NCBI GenBank assembly: GCA_019914945.1
Contig: CM034100.1
Location: forward strand, 12,659,096 to 12,723,095
Direction of reading: 5' to 3'
DNA length: 64,000 bases
Source: Typha latifolia
Taxonomy: Eukaryota > Streptophyta > Magnoliopsida > Poales > Typhaceae
In this document: positions 45,006 through 57,071 of the stretch, one piece after another
Numbering within the stretch: position 1 is the stretch's first letter
Layout of the letters: the number at the start of each line of letters is the position of its first letter
Notes under the pieces: model-generated
Seen by the model: only the letters and a program-made list of their open reading frames with translations
Told to the model about the DNA's origin: nothing
The model's database searches: none
Made by a program: the position numbers and the translations under genes

Positions 45006-45824
45006 TGATACGGTTCAGCCAAACCAAGTCCTATTCGAGCCTACGTTGAGCTAATATGGACTATCTAGCACTAGTACAAACTGGAGAACCACATCAAATT
45101 AGGTTTGGCGACCATGAGTCAAGGGCTTATGATTTTATACCCTGATATAACTCCATCACCTCTATGAGCCATCCTACCTTATAACCTTCCATCACTACCC
45201 ATCGCCATCCGGCACCCATCGCCATCCGGTACCCTTCGACGGTCGCCACAATGTCGGATATTTATCATTCTACCTTATTTTGACATTGTTCTACTATTTT
45301 AATTATATCTTTTCATTCATACATCCGATTAATATGAAACCAGAGACATTGGAACTCTATTTCATGATACCACCTAAATTTTTATAATTTTCTTACATCC
45401 GAATCGATTCAGATCTGGTTCATAACATCATCTTCCTTCCCATCGACCCCTCTTGTCCCTAAGAAATGATCCCCCTTCCCCCGCCTTTTAAAAAGCTTTG
45501 AGCAACAACCTATCCTCCACGTCATTACCACCTTTATTCTCATCGATCCTAGCCAAGTTCCACCCTCCACCACTCAGCCACCATCTCATTCGTTTCGGTA
45601 GATTAGCTCCTCTATCTGTGATCTACCAAATCCCCCCAAATATCAACTAATTCCAACAGTCAAATCTCTACTTAGCCCTTAACCCCATTATTTGTGAATA
45701 CTTATGGGTTTCATATTACTCATCGAAATTCAATTCTAAAACCATATCCGTACTCTCCATAATTTTGTGAGTCAGAATCTATAATTAGAAAGGGATTACG
45801 GTATCATCGAGATTTGATCGTATC
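45006..45824 (+). repeat. 5' LTR of the Gypsy element
   Basis: TGATACG at the start, CGTATCA at the end. The following TTTGTTATTAGAGCC (45826-45840) resembles the initiator tRNA-Met primer site TTGGTATCAGAGCC with a few changes. Confidence 0.72.
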
Positions 45825-45859
45825 ATTTGTTATTAGAGCCAATCAGACCTTAGACGACC

Positions 45860-47068
45860 ATTAACAACACAAACACAGTCTATGGAAGCTATGAGACAAT
45901 CTAACAACTCCACCACATTCACCACAATCGAGGAGAACTCACCCAAGACTACCCCAAGCTGTGGAAAAGAGCGACCACAGGCGGCAACAAGAATCTAGCT
46001 TGCTGGATCTAATAAGTGGAGAATTTGTGGCAGCCTTAGGACCTACCAACTAGCTGCTGACCCAAATGCTATGATGCATGGAGAAGATGCAAGAGAGTCA
46101 AGAGGAGATGTGAGAAATCCTCCTCAATCATTCCATGCTAGCTACACCTCGTCGGAACACAAAACTGCAAGGAGCCTTTCCGACGGTTCCACCACCGATG
46201 GTAACTCCATCTCGAGAGCCAAACACAGTTGTTCGGGAGCCATTGCTGCCCACATCCACTGACTTCAAGACTACACCAGTAGCTATCGAAGAACCAGCCA
46301 CTGCTAAAATATTTCATCTCATAAATCTAGTTTGATACACTGAAGAACGATCTTGACCAGTTCAGAGATGATCTTGAACATGCGAGAGACTACCAAAGGG
46401 CTAAACCACATCCTCAAGTTTCAAACCTGAACCTAGAGTCACTCTAAACATCAACAACTTTGTTAGGGACCAAAGAGCGCGTTTGGATTTGTCAAAGTTC
46501 AAAGGAGGTGACCTAACTAATTGATCGTTCCAAGCTGATCAATACTTCGACTGTCAAAGGACAATGGAGGAGATGAAGGTACGAATGGCAAGCTTTCACC
46601 TTCAAGCTACCATGCTCCATTGGTATCAATCCATAATTTGTAGCCACATTTGATAGATAGGATAATTTTTTTAGGAGCATATCTAAGCGATTTGGGACAC
46701 TGCATTTTGATGATTTCCGTGCCACCTTTAGTAAGATAGTCTAGTAGACCATGATGGCAAAGTACCAAGTGAAGTTTGAAAAGGTGAGTAGTCAATGCAT
46801 ATTGCCGTGGCCGAATATGACGTTGAGGAGTACCTTCATTTTATGGGTGAGAGGAGATTTGAATGGATGTGCAGGCTCTCAGCTCTCTCACCCTTGAGGA
46901 GGCCTTCGAGAAGGCTGTGAGAATGGAACAGAAGCATAAGGCTCTGAAACAAGTTATGAGGATGACTTGGACCAACCAAGATAGCCGACACCTATCTCAA
47001 CCAACCAATGTGTTCGAGAGTGATGTGTTGGATTTGGGACTAGCACCTGCAATTTCTAAATCGAGGAC
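45860..47068 (+). pseudogene. Gypsy gag, interrupted
   Basis: Readable pieces are RLDLSKFKGGDLTN, ADQYFDCQRTMEEMKVRMAS, FHLQATMLHWYQS and LSALTLEEAFEKAVRMEQK-type C-terminal sequence. These fit the retrotransposon gag domain of Gypsy elements (family 'P.F.G.D...W....E.YF......E..K...A...L.G.A..W'). Several stops and frameshifts are present. The frame is cut at 47068 by the repeat that starts TGTAATGCC, just after the ISKSRT peptide. Confidence 0.72.
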
Positions 47069-49596
47069 TGTAATGCCCCGCCTGGCACGGGCACAGGCAC
47101 GGGCACGTGCACGCCCACGCACCCACACAGCACGCACGGCGCACACGACAGGACGTGCGGGATCCGTCACGCACAGATACTCTCCTATACACATACAATC
47201 ATGACATCATCAAATACTACCTGCTAGCATATCCATAATCACATAACCCATCACTAATTAAATCATATTATTAACCAAATAAACCTGTTAACATATGAAT
47301 ATCCCAGTCCATAATAATATACATTAAACCACTACATAATCTAGCAGGACCCACACAGGCCACAATAAACCATCAAGATACAACTAAAACGACTAATATA
47401 AGAGTACACTATGATTCGACCTATATTATACAATTCATCGTCTAATACAATAGAGTACAAATATCAAATACTGGTACAACTCAATTCCTATATAAACTAT
47501 CATCTATACTATCTCACATCTATAGCTCACATCATCATCGCTCTAAAATATTTTCTTGAGGGGGTTAGAAAAGAAATAAAGAGAGTCATGAGCAAAATAC
47601 TCAGTGAATAGACCTTACCCCGAATTAGTGATGTCAAACAAAGAGTAAATCATGTACTGGATAACATGAATCAAAAAGAGCATTATGTCATGAATGAGTA
47701 TATGAATGTTCCTCAATAATACATAAATGAAAAATAGATAACATGTCAAGTCATAACTGATAGAATATATAATCCTCGACAATGTATAAATAAATCTCCA
47801 TGTCATACCATCATCATAACTCTTTCTCAAATATGACACATGATGCATGCCGACCATGACCATGCTATGATATCAAATGCAACCATATATAATGCATATT
47901 GATTACTCGATAATCAGATAACCAAATGAAAATAAAATCATATGCATTTCTCAACATCACAATAATCAATCATCACCAACATCTCGGTATAATATCAACA
48001 TACTATACCACTATGCACAGTCAACACCCGGTACCCAGTCTCAACATTATGCCCGAAGGCTTAGAGCATACTCTGCCATCCACAAAGAATATCTCAAATA
48101 TAATCATACCCTGTCATCTGCTAAGGGTATCAACATCCATCCAGACTGGGCACCCTTCTAGCTGATAGAAATCTCGTGAGGATAACACGCCACATATGCC
48201 CTAGCGAACGGCATGTGTCCGAATGTCTGCTGCGCACACAGATTAACGACCTCAGACGTAAGGCTAACAGGATCGCGACTATGTCGAGCGATCAATCATC
48301 CACCAAGCGCATCATAACCCTCGCGCCCACTCGGGTATCCTCACGCTTTCTATCAACTATCCTATCAATCACATTTCATGCTTTCCTTCTAAATGACAGA
48401 TCAAATGTATATATCCAGTACGATAACAAGTCAATGCAAAACAGGAATTTAGGTGGAATAGGAATCAAGAGAAAATGATGCAATGTAGTCTCCAACTGTA
48501 TCGTCAACACATGCATACTCATGCTAATCTATTACATACATACTCATGCTACAGATCAACTCGGTAAACAATCATAACAATAGAATTATCTCTAATCATC
48601 TCTATATATATCACCAATGTACTCATATCCCAAATCATCTCTAGATAAAATCATATAATCATGTTGGAGGCCAAAACATACGTGTACATAAGATATAATA
48701 TATCCTAATTTGAGAAAGGCGTCTAGGGGATAAGACTACTCACCGTCTGATCATAAGACACAAACTACGCATCTCTCACGTCCGTCAGGTAACCGAGTGA
48801 CACTCATCGCTAGCAAGGTCCACGGATCTCAAATAAGGGGGTTCCGGATCTAAAATATTTAAGTAGTATGATGTTAGCCATTTATCTAATTAGATTTAAT
48901 TCAATTAAAATATAAATATTTATTAGGTTTAGAATCACTTTTCTTTATTTTTGATTACATAACTAGGTCTATAATATAGATACGATTCAAATATTATAAT
49001 TCTATTATTATTATAAAATGTTAGTTATAACATAAGGAGAAGAGGCATGTTTCCTTTTTATATGAGAGTATTTCTAAATATATAATTATAAAATAAAATA
49101 AAGGCTACATAAGTATAGACAAGGTCTAATTATAATTAATTTTATAATTCATACACTATCTTGACTAATTAGGGACAATGCAGTCTTTACTCGATAAAAT
49201 AATAAATAAATAACTAAATAAGCTTAGTATTTTATTTATTACAGAATAATCATAAAATTAATAGAAATACTTAAAATATATATGATGAGGGTATTAGAAT
49301 ATAAATCTAATAATTATAATTTACAAATCTATCTATTAATCTAATAGATATATAAATAAATAAATAAATATAAGTATTACCTATATTTATACCTAATTAA
49401 TCATTAATTATAAAATTATCATTAATAAAATTATATTGAAGAATATATAATATTATTAAAATAGTTAATGTCTAAATAATCTATTTGCATTAATTAAGAA
49501 GAAAAATACCTAAATAAATAACATAAATAAAATAATTAATTAATAAATTAATTAAATCTGTCATAAGTGCTGGGCTGAGCCCAGCACTGTGCAGAG

Positions 49597-50065
49597 AAGA
49601 AAAAAGAAGAAGTAGAAGCCAAGGAGGAAGAAGAAAAAGAAGGAAAGAAGAAGAAGAAGAAGAAGAAGAAGAAGAAGAAGAAGAAGAAGAAGAAGAAGAA
49701 GAAGAAGAAGGAGGAGGAGGAAAAGGAGGAGGAGGAGGAGGAGAAGAAGAAGAAGAAGAAGAAGAAGAAGAAGAAGAAGAAGAAGAAGAAGAAGAAGAAG
49801 AAGGAGGAGGAGGAGGGAGGAGAAGGAGAAGAAGAAGAAGAAGGGGAGGGGAGCTGAGGGAAAAGAAAGGAAGAAGAAATAGAAATAAGAAATAAGAAGA
49901 AGAAAGAGGAAGAAGAAGAAGGAGGAGGAGGGAGGAGAAGGAGAAGAAGAAGAAGGGGAGGGGAGCTGAGGGAAAAGAAAGGAAGAAGAAATAGAAATAA
50001 GAAATAAGAAGAAGAAAGAGGAAGAAGAAGAAGAAGAAGAAGAAGAGGAAGAAAAGAAAGAGAGA
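49597..50065. repeat. Long GAA/GGA purine tract with a 117-bp direct duplication
   Basis: Nearly pure purine on the plus strand for about 470 bp, mainly (GAA)n with GGA blocks. A unit of about 117 bp containing GGGGAGGGGAGCTGAGGGAA and GAAATAGAAATAAGAAATAA occurs twice (about 49803-49919 and 49920-50030), almost identical, so the duplication is recent. Long Ser-, Leu- and Phe-rich frames on the opposite strand are artefacts of this composition. Confidence 0.9.
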
Positions 50066-50172
50066 AGGTGAGGGAGGAGCTTACGGACCCGGGCCGGCGG
50101 GGAGGGCATCGGCCGCTGCTGGCCAGCCAGCGGTCGGCCTCTCGCCGGTGGCTCGGCTCCGATGAGGTCGGG

Positions 50173-50173
<1 letters not shown>

Positions 50174-50222
<49 letters not shown>

Positions 50223-50240
50223 AGGGAGGGAGAGAGAGCT
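50174..50240. repeat. (GA)n microsatellite
   Basis: More than 20 GA units followed by GGGA repeats. A second, less regular GA stretch lies at 50320-50410. Confidence 0.95.
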
Positions 50241-50515
50241 TCTCACTGGTGGCAGTGGCTTCGGGAAGGTGGTGGCGGGCCGACGTCAGCGACGAGGAGT
50301 GCGGAAGATAGTGGAGAGAGAGTGGAGTGAGAGAGAGACCGAGAGAGATAAATAGATAGAGAGAGAGAGATTTAAAGAGAGATAGAGAGAGAGAAAGAGA
50401 GAGAGAGGAAGCGGTGGAGGGGGTTGCGGCGGCGCCGGGGCTCGCCGCGGCCAGCTGGCCGTAGCCCGTTGGCTGCGGCAGCGGGCACGTGGCGCCCCCA
50501 CCACGCAAAAAAAAA

Positions 50516-51396
50516 ATTTCCTTCTGCTGATGTGAATGAAGGCATATGAACTCATGTCTAGACTCTCACACCTGCTCAAGTGGAGGAACAAAGAGCAAAA
50601 CGATTATATTTTTGATGCAACCAGTGCTTTACATCCAGCCATTGATGCGCCAAACCAGTAGGGAGTGTTGTGCTTATATATGGCCTTGACGATGTAGAGG
50701 TTAATGTTGTTGAGGAGGAGAGCTCAGTGGAGCATTAAGAGAAGGCCCTAAATGGGTATGTAGAAGAGGACGTGTATGCAGAAATTTTATTACGTGCGTA
50801 AATCGGGCACAGCCATGCTGAAAACCCTTCAGATGAATGGCTTGATCAAGAAGTAATGTGTACACATTCTAATTGACTTGGTAAGTATGCATAACTTATT
50901 TGATGAGCAATAGTCCAAAAGATTAGATTGGATGCTAAGTCTGATAGTAGGACTTGATGTGACGATCAGCGACAACACTAGGCTGCTAACGGATAGCTTA
51001 TGCCGTCGGGCGGGAATTCGAGTGCAAGGCTACAATTTTATTATAGACTTGTATCCGTTAGCCTTATGGGCAGCTGATGTGATCCTAGTAATGCAATGGT
51101 TGTAGAGCCTAAGGTCGGTGACATTTGATTTCAGCAGCATATGGATGATATTTCGGCTGGATGGTATGGTGGTGCGGTTTGACGGAGTGAGATCACAACT
51201 GAGCCCAACCTTGCATCTAATGGTGGGGCTGCCTCAGCCATCTTGGACAGGGGAAGACATGCTAGAGATGCCTTGGCTACTAGCAGCTCTACCGATGCCA
51301 CAATGGAAATGACAATACAGTAGCCCGAGTTAGGCTTGCATCAAACCAACTTAGAGCGTTTCTCGATTTCGTACCTTGAGGACAAGGTGGGGAAAG
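50516..51396 (+). pseudogene. End of gag, aspartic protease and pol tail of the Gypsy element
   Basis: LTPAQVEEQRAKRLY (50568 on) is the conserved stretch just before the Gypsy gag zinc knuckle. The protease shows VHILIDLVSMHNLFDEQ for the family 'LIDSGSTHNFID', so the catalytic DSG is lost. It continues with GIRVQGYNFIIDLYPL and DVILVMQWL (family D.VLG..WL). After 51310 the next recognisable peptide is FLDFVLEDKV, the end of Gypsy pol. RT and integrase are deleted. Confidence 0.72.
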
Positions 51397-52237
51397 CATA
51401 GTGGACTAATATGCTTCAACCAGATCAAGCTCTATTCTAGCCTAGGGTGGCTAATGTGGAACAACTAGCACCAGCATGACTTGAAGAGCAACGTCACATT
51501 GGGTTCGGCGCCCCATGAGTTAGGGGATTATGATTTACACATTGATATTTATCTATTTGCTTATTGCACTTGTTTTGCTTATTTAGATGATCTATTTCAG
51601 ATTAGACCTTGACAATATTGTTATTTGCTTATGAGTGTTAAGTCATTTGTGTCAGTCATATTCATGCCATTCTGGCGAGGTCAACTAGGTCATAGGTAGC
51701 CACCTATAAATAATTATGGTGCACACCTAATTAATCATCTTAGATTATTGGATCCATCTTCTTTCCCTTTCGCCTCCTTCTCTCCCTCAAATACCTTCAA
51801 CCTAGCTTGACCGACCTCCATTGGTGATCGAGGTCCTTTCCCCCAAATTTGGTTGACTCGTCTTGTTCCTAAGAAACGACCCCCTTCCCCCCTTTCTCTT
51901 CTCTACTTTGAGTATGAACCTACCCTCCACACCATTACCACCTTCATCCCCACTAATCCTAGCCGAGTTTCACCCTCCACCACTCGGCCACCATCTCACT
52001 AATTCATTCTAGTAGATTAGCTCCTCCATTCCTAATCTACTAAACCCCTAAATATCAACCGATTCCAATGGTCAGATTTCTACTTAGCCCTTAACTCCAT
52101 TATTTGCGAATACATTTGGGTTTTGTAGTACTCATCGAAATCAAATTCTAGGACCAGATTCATACTCTCCATAAGTTTGAGAGTTGAAATATGTAATTAG
52201 AAAGGGATTACAATGTCATTATGGTCGAATCGTATCA
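51397..52237 (+). repeat. 3' LTR of the Gypsy element
   Basis: Aligns with 45006-45824. It starts TAATATG instead of TGATACG, so its left end is mutated, and ends CGTATCA. A purine-rich tract (AAGGTGGGGAAAGCATAGTGGAC) precedes it as the likely polypurine tract. Confidence 0.7.
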
Positions 52238-53080
52238 TTCATTCTTAAGTTTACATGTGATAGTCACGTGACAATAATATGATGAAAATACTTCTCATAT
52301 GCATGTGCAAATTATGTGCAACTCAAGAGAAAATTTTATAATGACAAAAGTACCCTTATCTTGTTAAATACTCCACCATCCTCTTCAAATTTCTATTGCA
52401 TCCCACAACCTTCTCTTGTCTTTCCAAACTCCCACCTCTATTAAAAATTCACTTCCTTTCATTCTTCAATCTGAAACACTTTCAAGCTGCACTACCAACC
52501 CATATCTTTATCCTCCCATCTCCATCATATCTTAAGTTAACAGAGAGAGAAGAGAGAGAAAGAGAGGAGAGGAGGACAGCACGGGGTGGGGATGTTGCTC
52601 AAAGTAGCGGAGATGAGAAATGAGAATAGCTCGGTGTGGGATGTGCTCGCGATAGAGAGAGAAGAGGAAGAGATAAGAGGAAGAGAGTAGATGAAGAATC
52701 TATAAAGGAGAAAGGGGGATTAGAGCACGATGGCAATAAAGAAATTTAATAAATAAGTATATAAGCTAAGCCACTTAACTATCCTACGACTATATTTACC
52801 CTTATGTTTCGGAAGGAAAAAAAGAGAACTTTTAGTTTACAAAAATACCTTGATCTTGGGGGTATCTTGGTCTTTTAGTTTTTTCATCTATGACGTTAAG
52901 AGGAACAAGACACTTTCAATAGTTTGGGAAGTCTCTATGCCACAAAAAATGTTCAGATCTAGAAAGTACGTGTAAAATAATAATAGTTTAGGGGACTAAC
53001 TATAGTTATCCCATAAATTTACAAGTTAAACTTTAAAGTTCAAGCTTTGATTAAGTTTTATTCATCTTAACCTCAAATTA
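52238..53080. other. Spacer between two LTR elements
   Basis: No gene is recognised. A short GA-rich stretch lies at 52540-52600. A phrase about a thousand bases long is shared loosely with the flank at 44870-44960 (ATAGTTTAGGGG / CTAAACTATTAG), but too weakly to name. Confidence 0.35.
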
Positions 53081-53779
53081 TGATATTATTATGGGAGGAA
53101 GCCTCGGAAGTCACGAATCTAATGACTTTTCTTTTACATGATTCCGAGGTAGGAGTGGAAAGACAAAATTAAAATAGTGGATGAATATCAAAACTAGACA
53201 GATTGGTAATATTCCGACATTGCGGCAGTCGTTGAACGATAGCGGACTGCCAAGGGTTGGTGGTGGATTATGAAGAAAGGTAGTGGCTAAGGTTATACGC
53301 TTAAAACGGTTCTACGAATAAGATATACTCCTATAAAGATCAAGATGATATAACAACTACAATAAAACATAAATGTGATAATAATAAATTAGCTAAACTC
53401 AATAATTTTTTAATGCTTGAATGATTAAATAAAGAAGCTTACTCTTTTTATATAGAGAGGTAAGGTATAATGAGTCTTATTAAGACTAGCCCTAAAAGCT
53501 TGCACGACTCAAATTAGAATTTACCTTAAGAGCTTACATCACTTAATTAAACTTGTCTTAAAGACTTATTTGACTTAACTAGACTTATTTTAAGAGCTTA
53601 TATGACTTAATTAGACTTACCTTAAGGGCTCACATGGCTTAACTAGACTTGTCTTAAAGAGCTTACATTATGGATTAAATAAAAGATAAATAGACTCGAT
53701 ACATCGAGCCTTATGTCCCCTTCAGTCGACTCAATCAGTCCTGGATTGTATCAATCTATCACGCTTTCAACACCTTGTC

Positions 53780-54685
53780 CTCAAGGTGACTAATCTTTGA
53801 TGTCCTTATACTCGTAGAGCTGATCATGCCAATTAGTGGACTTAGGTTCTCTTTGTGACTGCCTAAGAACATGACGTGGGTTGGCTAGCATTTACATTTT
53901 AAGATCGATGGTAAAACGATGTCAGGTTTGGCAACCCGATAGTCGTTGACGGCTACGGCGGCCACTAGTGGCTGGCTGTCGACCCGAAAAAGCCAAATGT
54001 GGCTGTCAATGGTTGTAGAAGCATCGAACCCGCAATCACTAATTGTAGGTTGGCTGCAACAATAGTGGCCATCGATAGTGGTCTTTCGATCAATGCTGGC
54101 GTGAATAATAGCCACGATTCGAGTACGGGTGGTCCAAGGAAGGTATCAGACGTGATGGTTAGGGCCGATAGAGGCTTGGATTGTCGCAAGTGGAAAGTTA
54201 GGATTTCCAGCCCTAGCTTCCACTGCAAGTAGGGAAGATGACCCTAAAACCACTATTGTAGGTGGCTCTGGCGTTCCTCTAGTGGTTAGGCTAGTTTGTA
54301 GGGTTGGAAGGGTCTCCATTATGGCCGAAGGTAGGGTTGTGGGGACAATTTGGGCCGGTTCATCCTCTCCCTCATGGTTTGAATTATGCTCTCCATGGGG
54401 TTTGTTTCGGTTGTGGCTAGCAATGCAAGATAGGGGAGAGAGGCTAGTAGGGCCTCTACCAAGACCTAGATCAAATCCTTGAGGGAGGTTTGCATCTCCT
54501 TCAAGTTCTCCCTTTAATGATTCTCTCAACTAGTTGACAGGCTTTATCAATGCATTCGCCCATGCGGGTGGTTCATCGTTGGAGGCTGTTGGTGGCATCG
54601 GATAAACTCCCAAGAATAGAGATGAGTTCCTGATCCTCCATGGTTGTGTCTTCCTCGTTCATCTTCCTCGATCTTGTGTTAACCA
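53780..54685 (-). pseudogene. Remnant gag frame of the short LTR element
   Basis: From 54685 the minus strand reads MVNTRSRKMNEEDTTMEDQE, then LISILGSLSDATNSLQR and a stop. A second frame at 54529-54146 continues with MRESLKGELEGDANLPQG and no recognisable domain. The start resembles the MVxTR openings of Gypsy gag proteins. No protease or RT is present. Confidence 0.5.
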
Positions 54686-54696
54686 TCGTCTAAGGA

Positions 54697-54713
54697 ATGT
54701 CGGCTCTAATACC
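54697..54713 (-). promoter_or_regulatory. Primer-binding site of the short LTR element
   Basis: On the minus strand TTGGTATTAGAGCCGAC, one change from TTGGTATCAGAGC. It is about 45 bases from the last base clearly shared by both LTRs, so the exact LTR end is uncertain. Confidence 0.7.
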
Positions 54714-55412
54714 AATATTTCAAACCAGATATCGAACAATCTAGACGTAAACAAATTATGATATTTTTATGGGAGAAAGCCTCGAAAGTATGGATCTAAT
54801 AGCTTTTGTTTCACTTGATTTCAAGGTCAAAATGAAAAAATAAAATTAAAATAGTGGAAAAAGATCATAATTGAACATATTGGTAATAATTCGATATTGC
54901 AGCAATAGTTGGAGGGTAGTAGACAACTATGGGTGGTGGTGAATCGTGGAGAAAGGTGATGGCTAGAGTTTGTAAGCTTGAAGGGTTTTATGGGTAAGAT
55001 CTACTCCTATGAAGATAAAAATGATTTACCGGCTACGATAAAACAGTAAATGCGAATAATAATAAATAAGTTAAACTCAATAATTTCTTAATGCTGGGAT
55101 GAACCCCTCTATATATAGAGGTCGGGTATAGTGAGTCTTACTAGAACTAGCATTAAATACTTATATGACTCGAATTTGGATTTGGCTTAACAGCTTATAC
55201 TACTTAATTAAACTTGCCTTAAAAACTTACTTGACTTAAGTAGATTTGCATTAAGGCTTATATGACTGAATTAAATTTATCTTAGAGACTCACATGACTT
55301 AACTAAACTTGTCTTAAGAGTTTACATCATGAATTAATTAAAATATAAATATACTCGATCCATCAAGCCCAATATCTCCGTGTGTCAATCCAGTCAAACC
55401 TAAATTATATCA

Positions 55413-57014
55413 CAAGCTTGATCCAACTTTCTTGAATAAGACTTGAATTGGATTTCTTTAATACTTGTAATGGGCTTGTTTAAGCTCTAGCTCTAGTTAG
55501 ACTTGGAATTGAGCTTGGCTTAAAATAAAAGGTTTAATTGAGCTAATCTAAAATTCAATCTCAAATTAGTCTTTGTTCAAACTCAGCTTAAAATTAACTA
55601 AGTGGGAGCTTGAGCAAAAACGTAGCCTCAAAATTAATTCCAAACTAAACTAGAACCGATCCAGGCCCACTCAAGCTTGGCTCTTTTATACCACTACGTC
55701 CAACTATGGCAAAGAAGTTTAGCTTGGTGTTAATAACAAGTATCCATCCATCCAGGTACAAAACAATGAACTTGAATGATTGACTATATATATTAGGATT
55801 ATAATTCATGTAGACGACTTTGTTCCTTGGATTGTAACATATGGTAGTCCATCCACGGCTTTGAGTTCCTGGTTTGCAACTACTTTGTCTTTTTAATTTA
55901 CCAATACCAAGTACTAAATAAACTTGTTCCCTATCTCTCCTTCACCAATTAATAAGTTAAGAAGGTTAGGTATAAGAGATTTTTTTATTATTAAGTAAGA
56001 ATCATCTTCCTGGAACCCCCATTAGCTTCTTTTCTTTTTTGATCAACATTCTAGGACGTTAACTAGTAATTCTAAAACTGTAAAATTACTCACATTTGCA
56101 AACAAGCTAATCAAGTTGATTGTATAGGCTTGTATATATTTGATTCCTGACATTGTTCAAATTTTGATCAACGATTTTAACGTGCATCAGGGTTATCTAT
56201 AAATTTTTCTTTGTTGACGTAAGTTTTTACTTTTCTAAAAAGAAAACTATAAATAATATGCTATATTTTAATATTATTAAAATGTTAATTTAACTTCTAA
56301 AATAGTTTAAACTATCCAAATTATCAACTTCTAAGAAAATGATCAAATCAAGCCTCTCAAATACTAAAATCACATCTAATACTGAATCGAAATGATGTAC
56401 AGATCTAAACTATTATTATTTAATCTCAAAACTCATATTAAAATAACGAGATAATGGTAATCTATAAATAAAGGAGGGCTTAGTTTATATTTATAATTTT
56501 ATTTATTTTAATTTAAATTTAGAACCTCTGATATGATACTATTAATAACTCATCTAACTATGCTAAAAACTTAAATTGCTAGAGAAAGATAACTTTTATA
56601 TATCCAAATAAAAAAAAAATTGGAATAAAAGAGTAAAATATTGTCACAACATTTTAGCTATTAATCTATGGTTTTTCTCAGCCAAGAGAAGGTGATGTTT
56701 GACATTAATGCAGTTTATTTTTTAATTTTTTTTTAATTGTGAAATGGACCTTTGACAACAAATGCATAGGATCAATGTTGCTTCTGACCTAATTAATTGG
56801 CACAAATTACTTCTTATTATTTCTTTTCTTAAATTTCTTAACAAAAAAAAAATCAAGTATCACAGTCACTAAAAAAATTCCAAAGTTTTGAGCCCTATTT
56901 AATTTATAATTTTACAATTTACTTTGATATATTGTCGAGGTGCATGATGCTCATACTCATATCTATCATTTTATTAATGTGTTACATATAAAGTCTCACG
57001 TGATGAGGTCTGTA

Positions 57015-57071
<57 letters not shown>

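Larger units (their letters stand above)
47069..50515 (+). mobile_element. Copy 2 of the TGTAAC-starting repeat, inserted in Gypsy gag
   Basis: 47069-49593 is homologous to 11160-13503 in the same orientation, including the GC-rich start, the CACATACAATCATGACATCA phrase and the terminal hairpin AGTGCTGGGCTGAGCCCAGCACT (49566-49588), which is a perfect inverted repeat with a 1-base loop. The remaining 900 bp are purine microsatellites and a GC-rich end (GGCGGCGCCGGGGCTCGCCG). Gag sequence resumes after 50515 (TPAQVEEQRAKRLY). It is probably a solo LTR with an expanded microsatellite; I found no target duplication. Confidence 0.58.
45006..52237 (+). mobile_element. Gypsy element with most of pol missing and a nested insertion
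   Basis: The LTRs are 45006-45824 and 51397-52237. Best matches are the segment with TTTCACCCTCCACCACTCGG / TTCCACCCTCCACCACTCAG and the end AGAAAGGGATTAC...CGTATCA. The 5' LTR has perfect 7-bp ends, TGATACG...CGTATCA. The internal region has gag (45900-47068), continues with the end of gag and the protease (about 50516-51180), and then passes directly to the C-terminal end of pol (FLDFVLEDKV at about 51360), so RT, RNase H and the integrase core are absent. A 3.4-kb foreign repeat sits in gag at 47069-50515. It could only move with help from another element, and its many stops make even that unlikely. Confidence 0.75.
53081..55412 (-). mobile_element. Short non-autonomous LTR retroelement (Gypsy-derived)
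   Basis: The LTRs are 54759-55412 (5', minus strand) and 53081-53753 (3'), both with a TGATA start; the 3' LTR ends are TGATA...TATCA. Both share ATTAAAATAGTGGA, GGTAA.ATTCGA.ATTGC and the long ACTTAA/GACTTA-rich tail. The primer site on the minus strand is TTGGTATTAGAGCCGAC (about 54713-54697). The internal part is under 1 kb. It starts MVNTRSRKMNEEDTTMEDQE with a stop after about 43 codons, and ends CTTGAGGACAAGGTG, as at the end of Gypsy pol. So only a gag N-terminus and the 3' end remain. An element of this size depends on a relative for movement. Confidence 0.72.

Noticed and set aside
49548..50508. Ser-, Leu- and Phe-rich frames of 232 and 315 codons on the minus strand
   Set aside because: They come from the purine microsatellite tract and have no domain, no splice context and no normal amino-acid composition.
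45001..52242. Five-base target duplication of the Gypsy element (TCTAT / TTCAT)
   Set aside because: Only three of five bases agree, so it is not evidence by itself.
53081..53087. Target duplication for the short LTR element
   Set aside because: The bases flanking 53081 and 55412 do not match, and the exact left end is uncertain.
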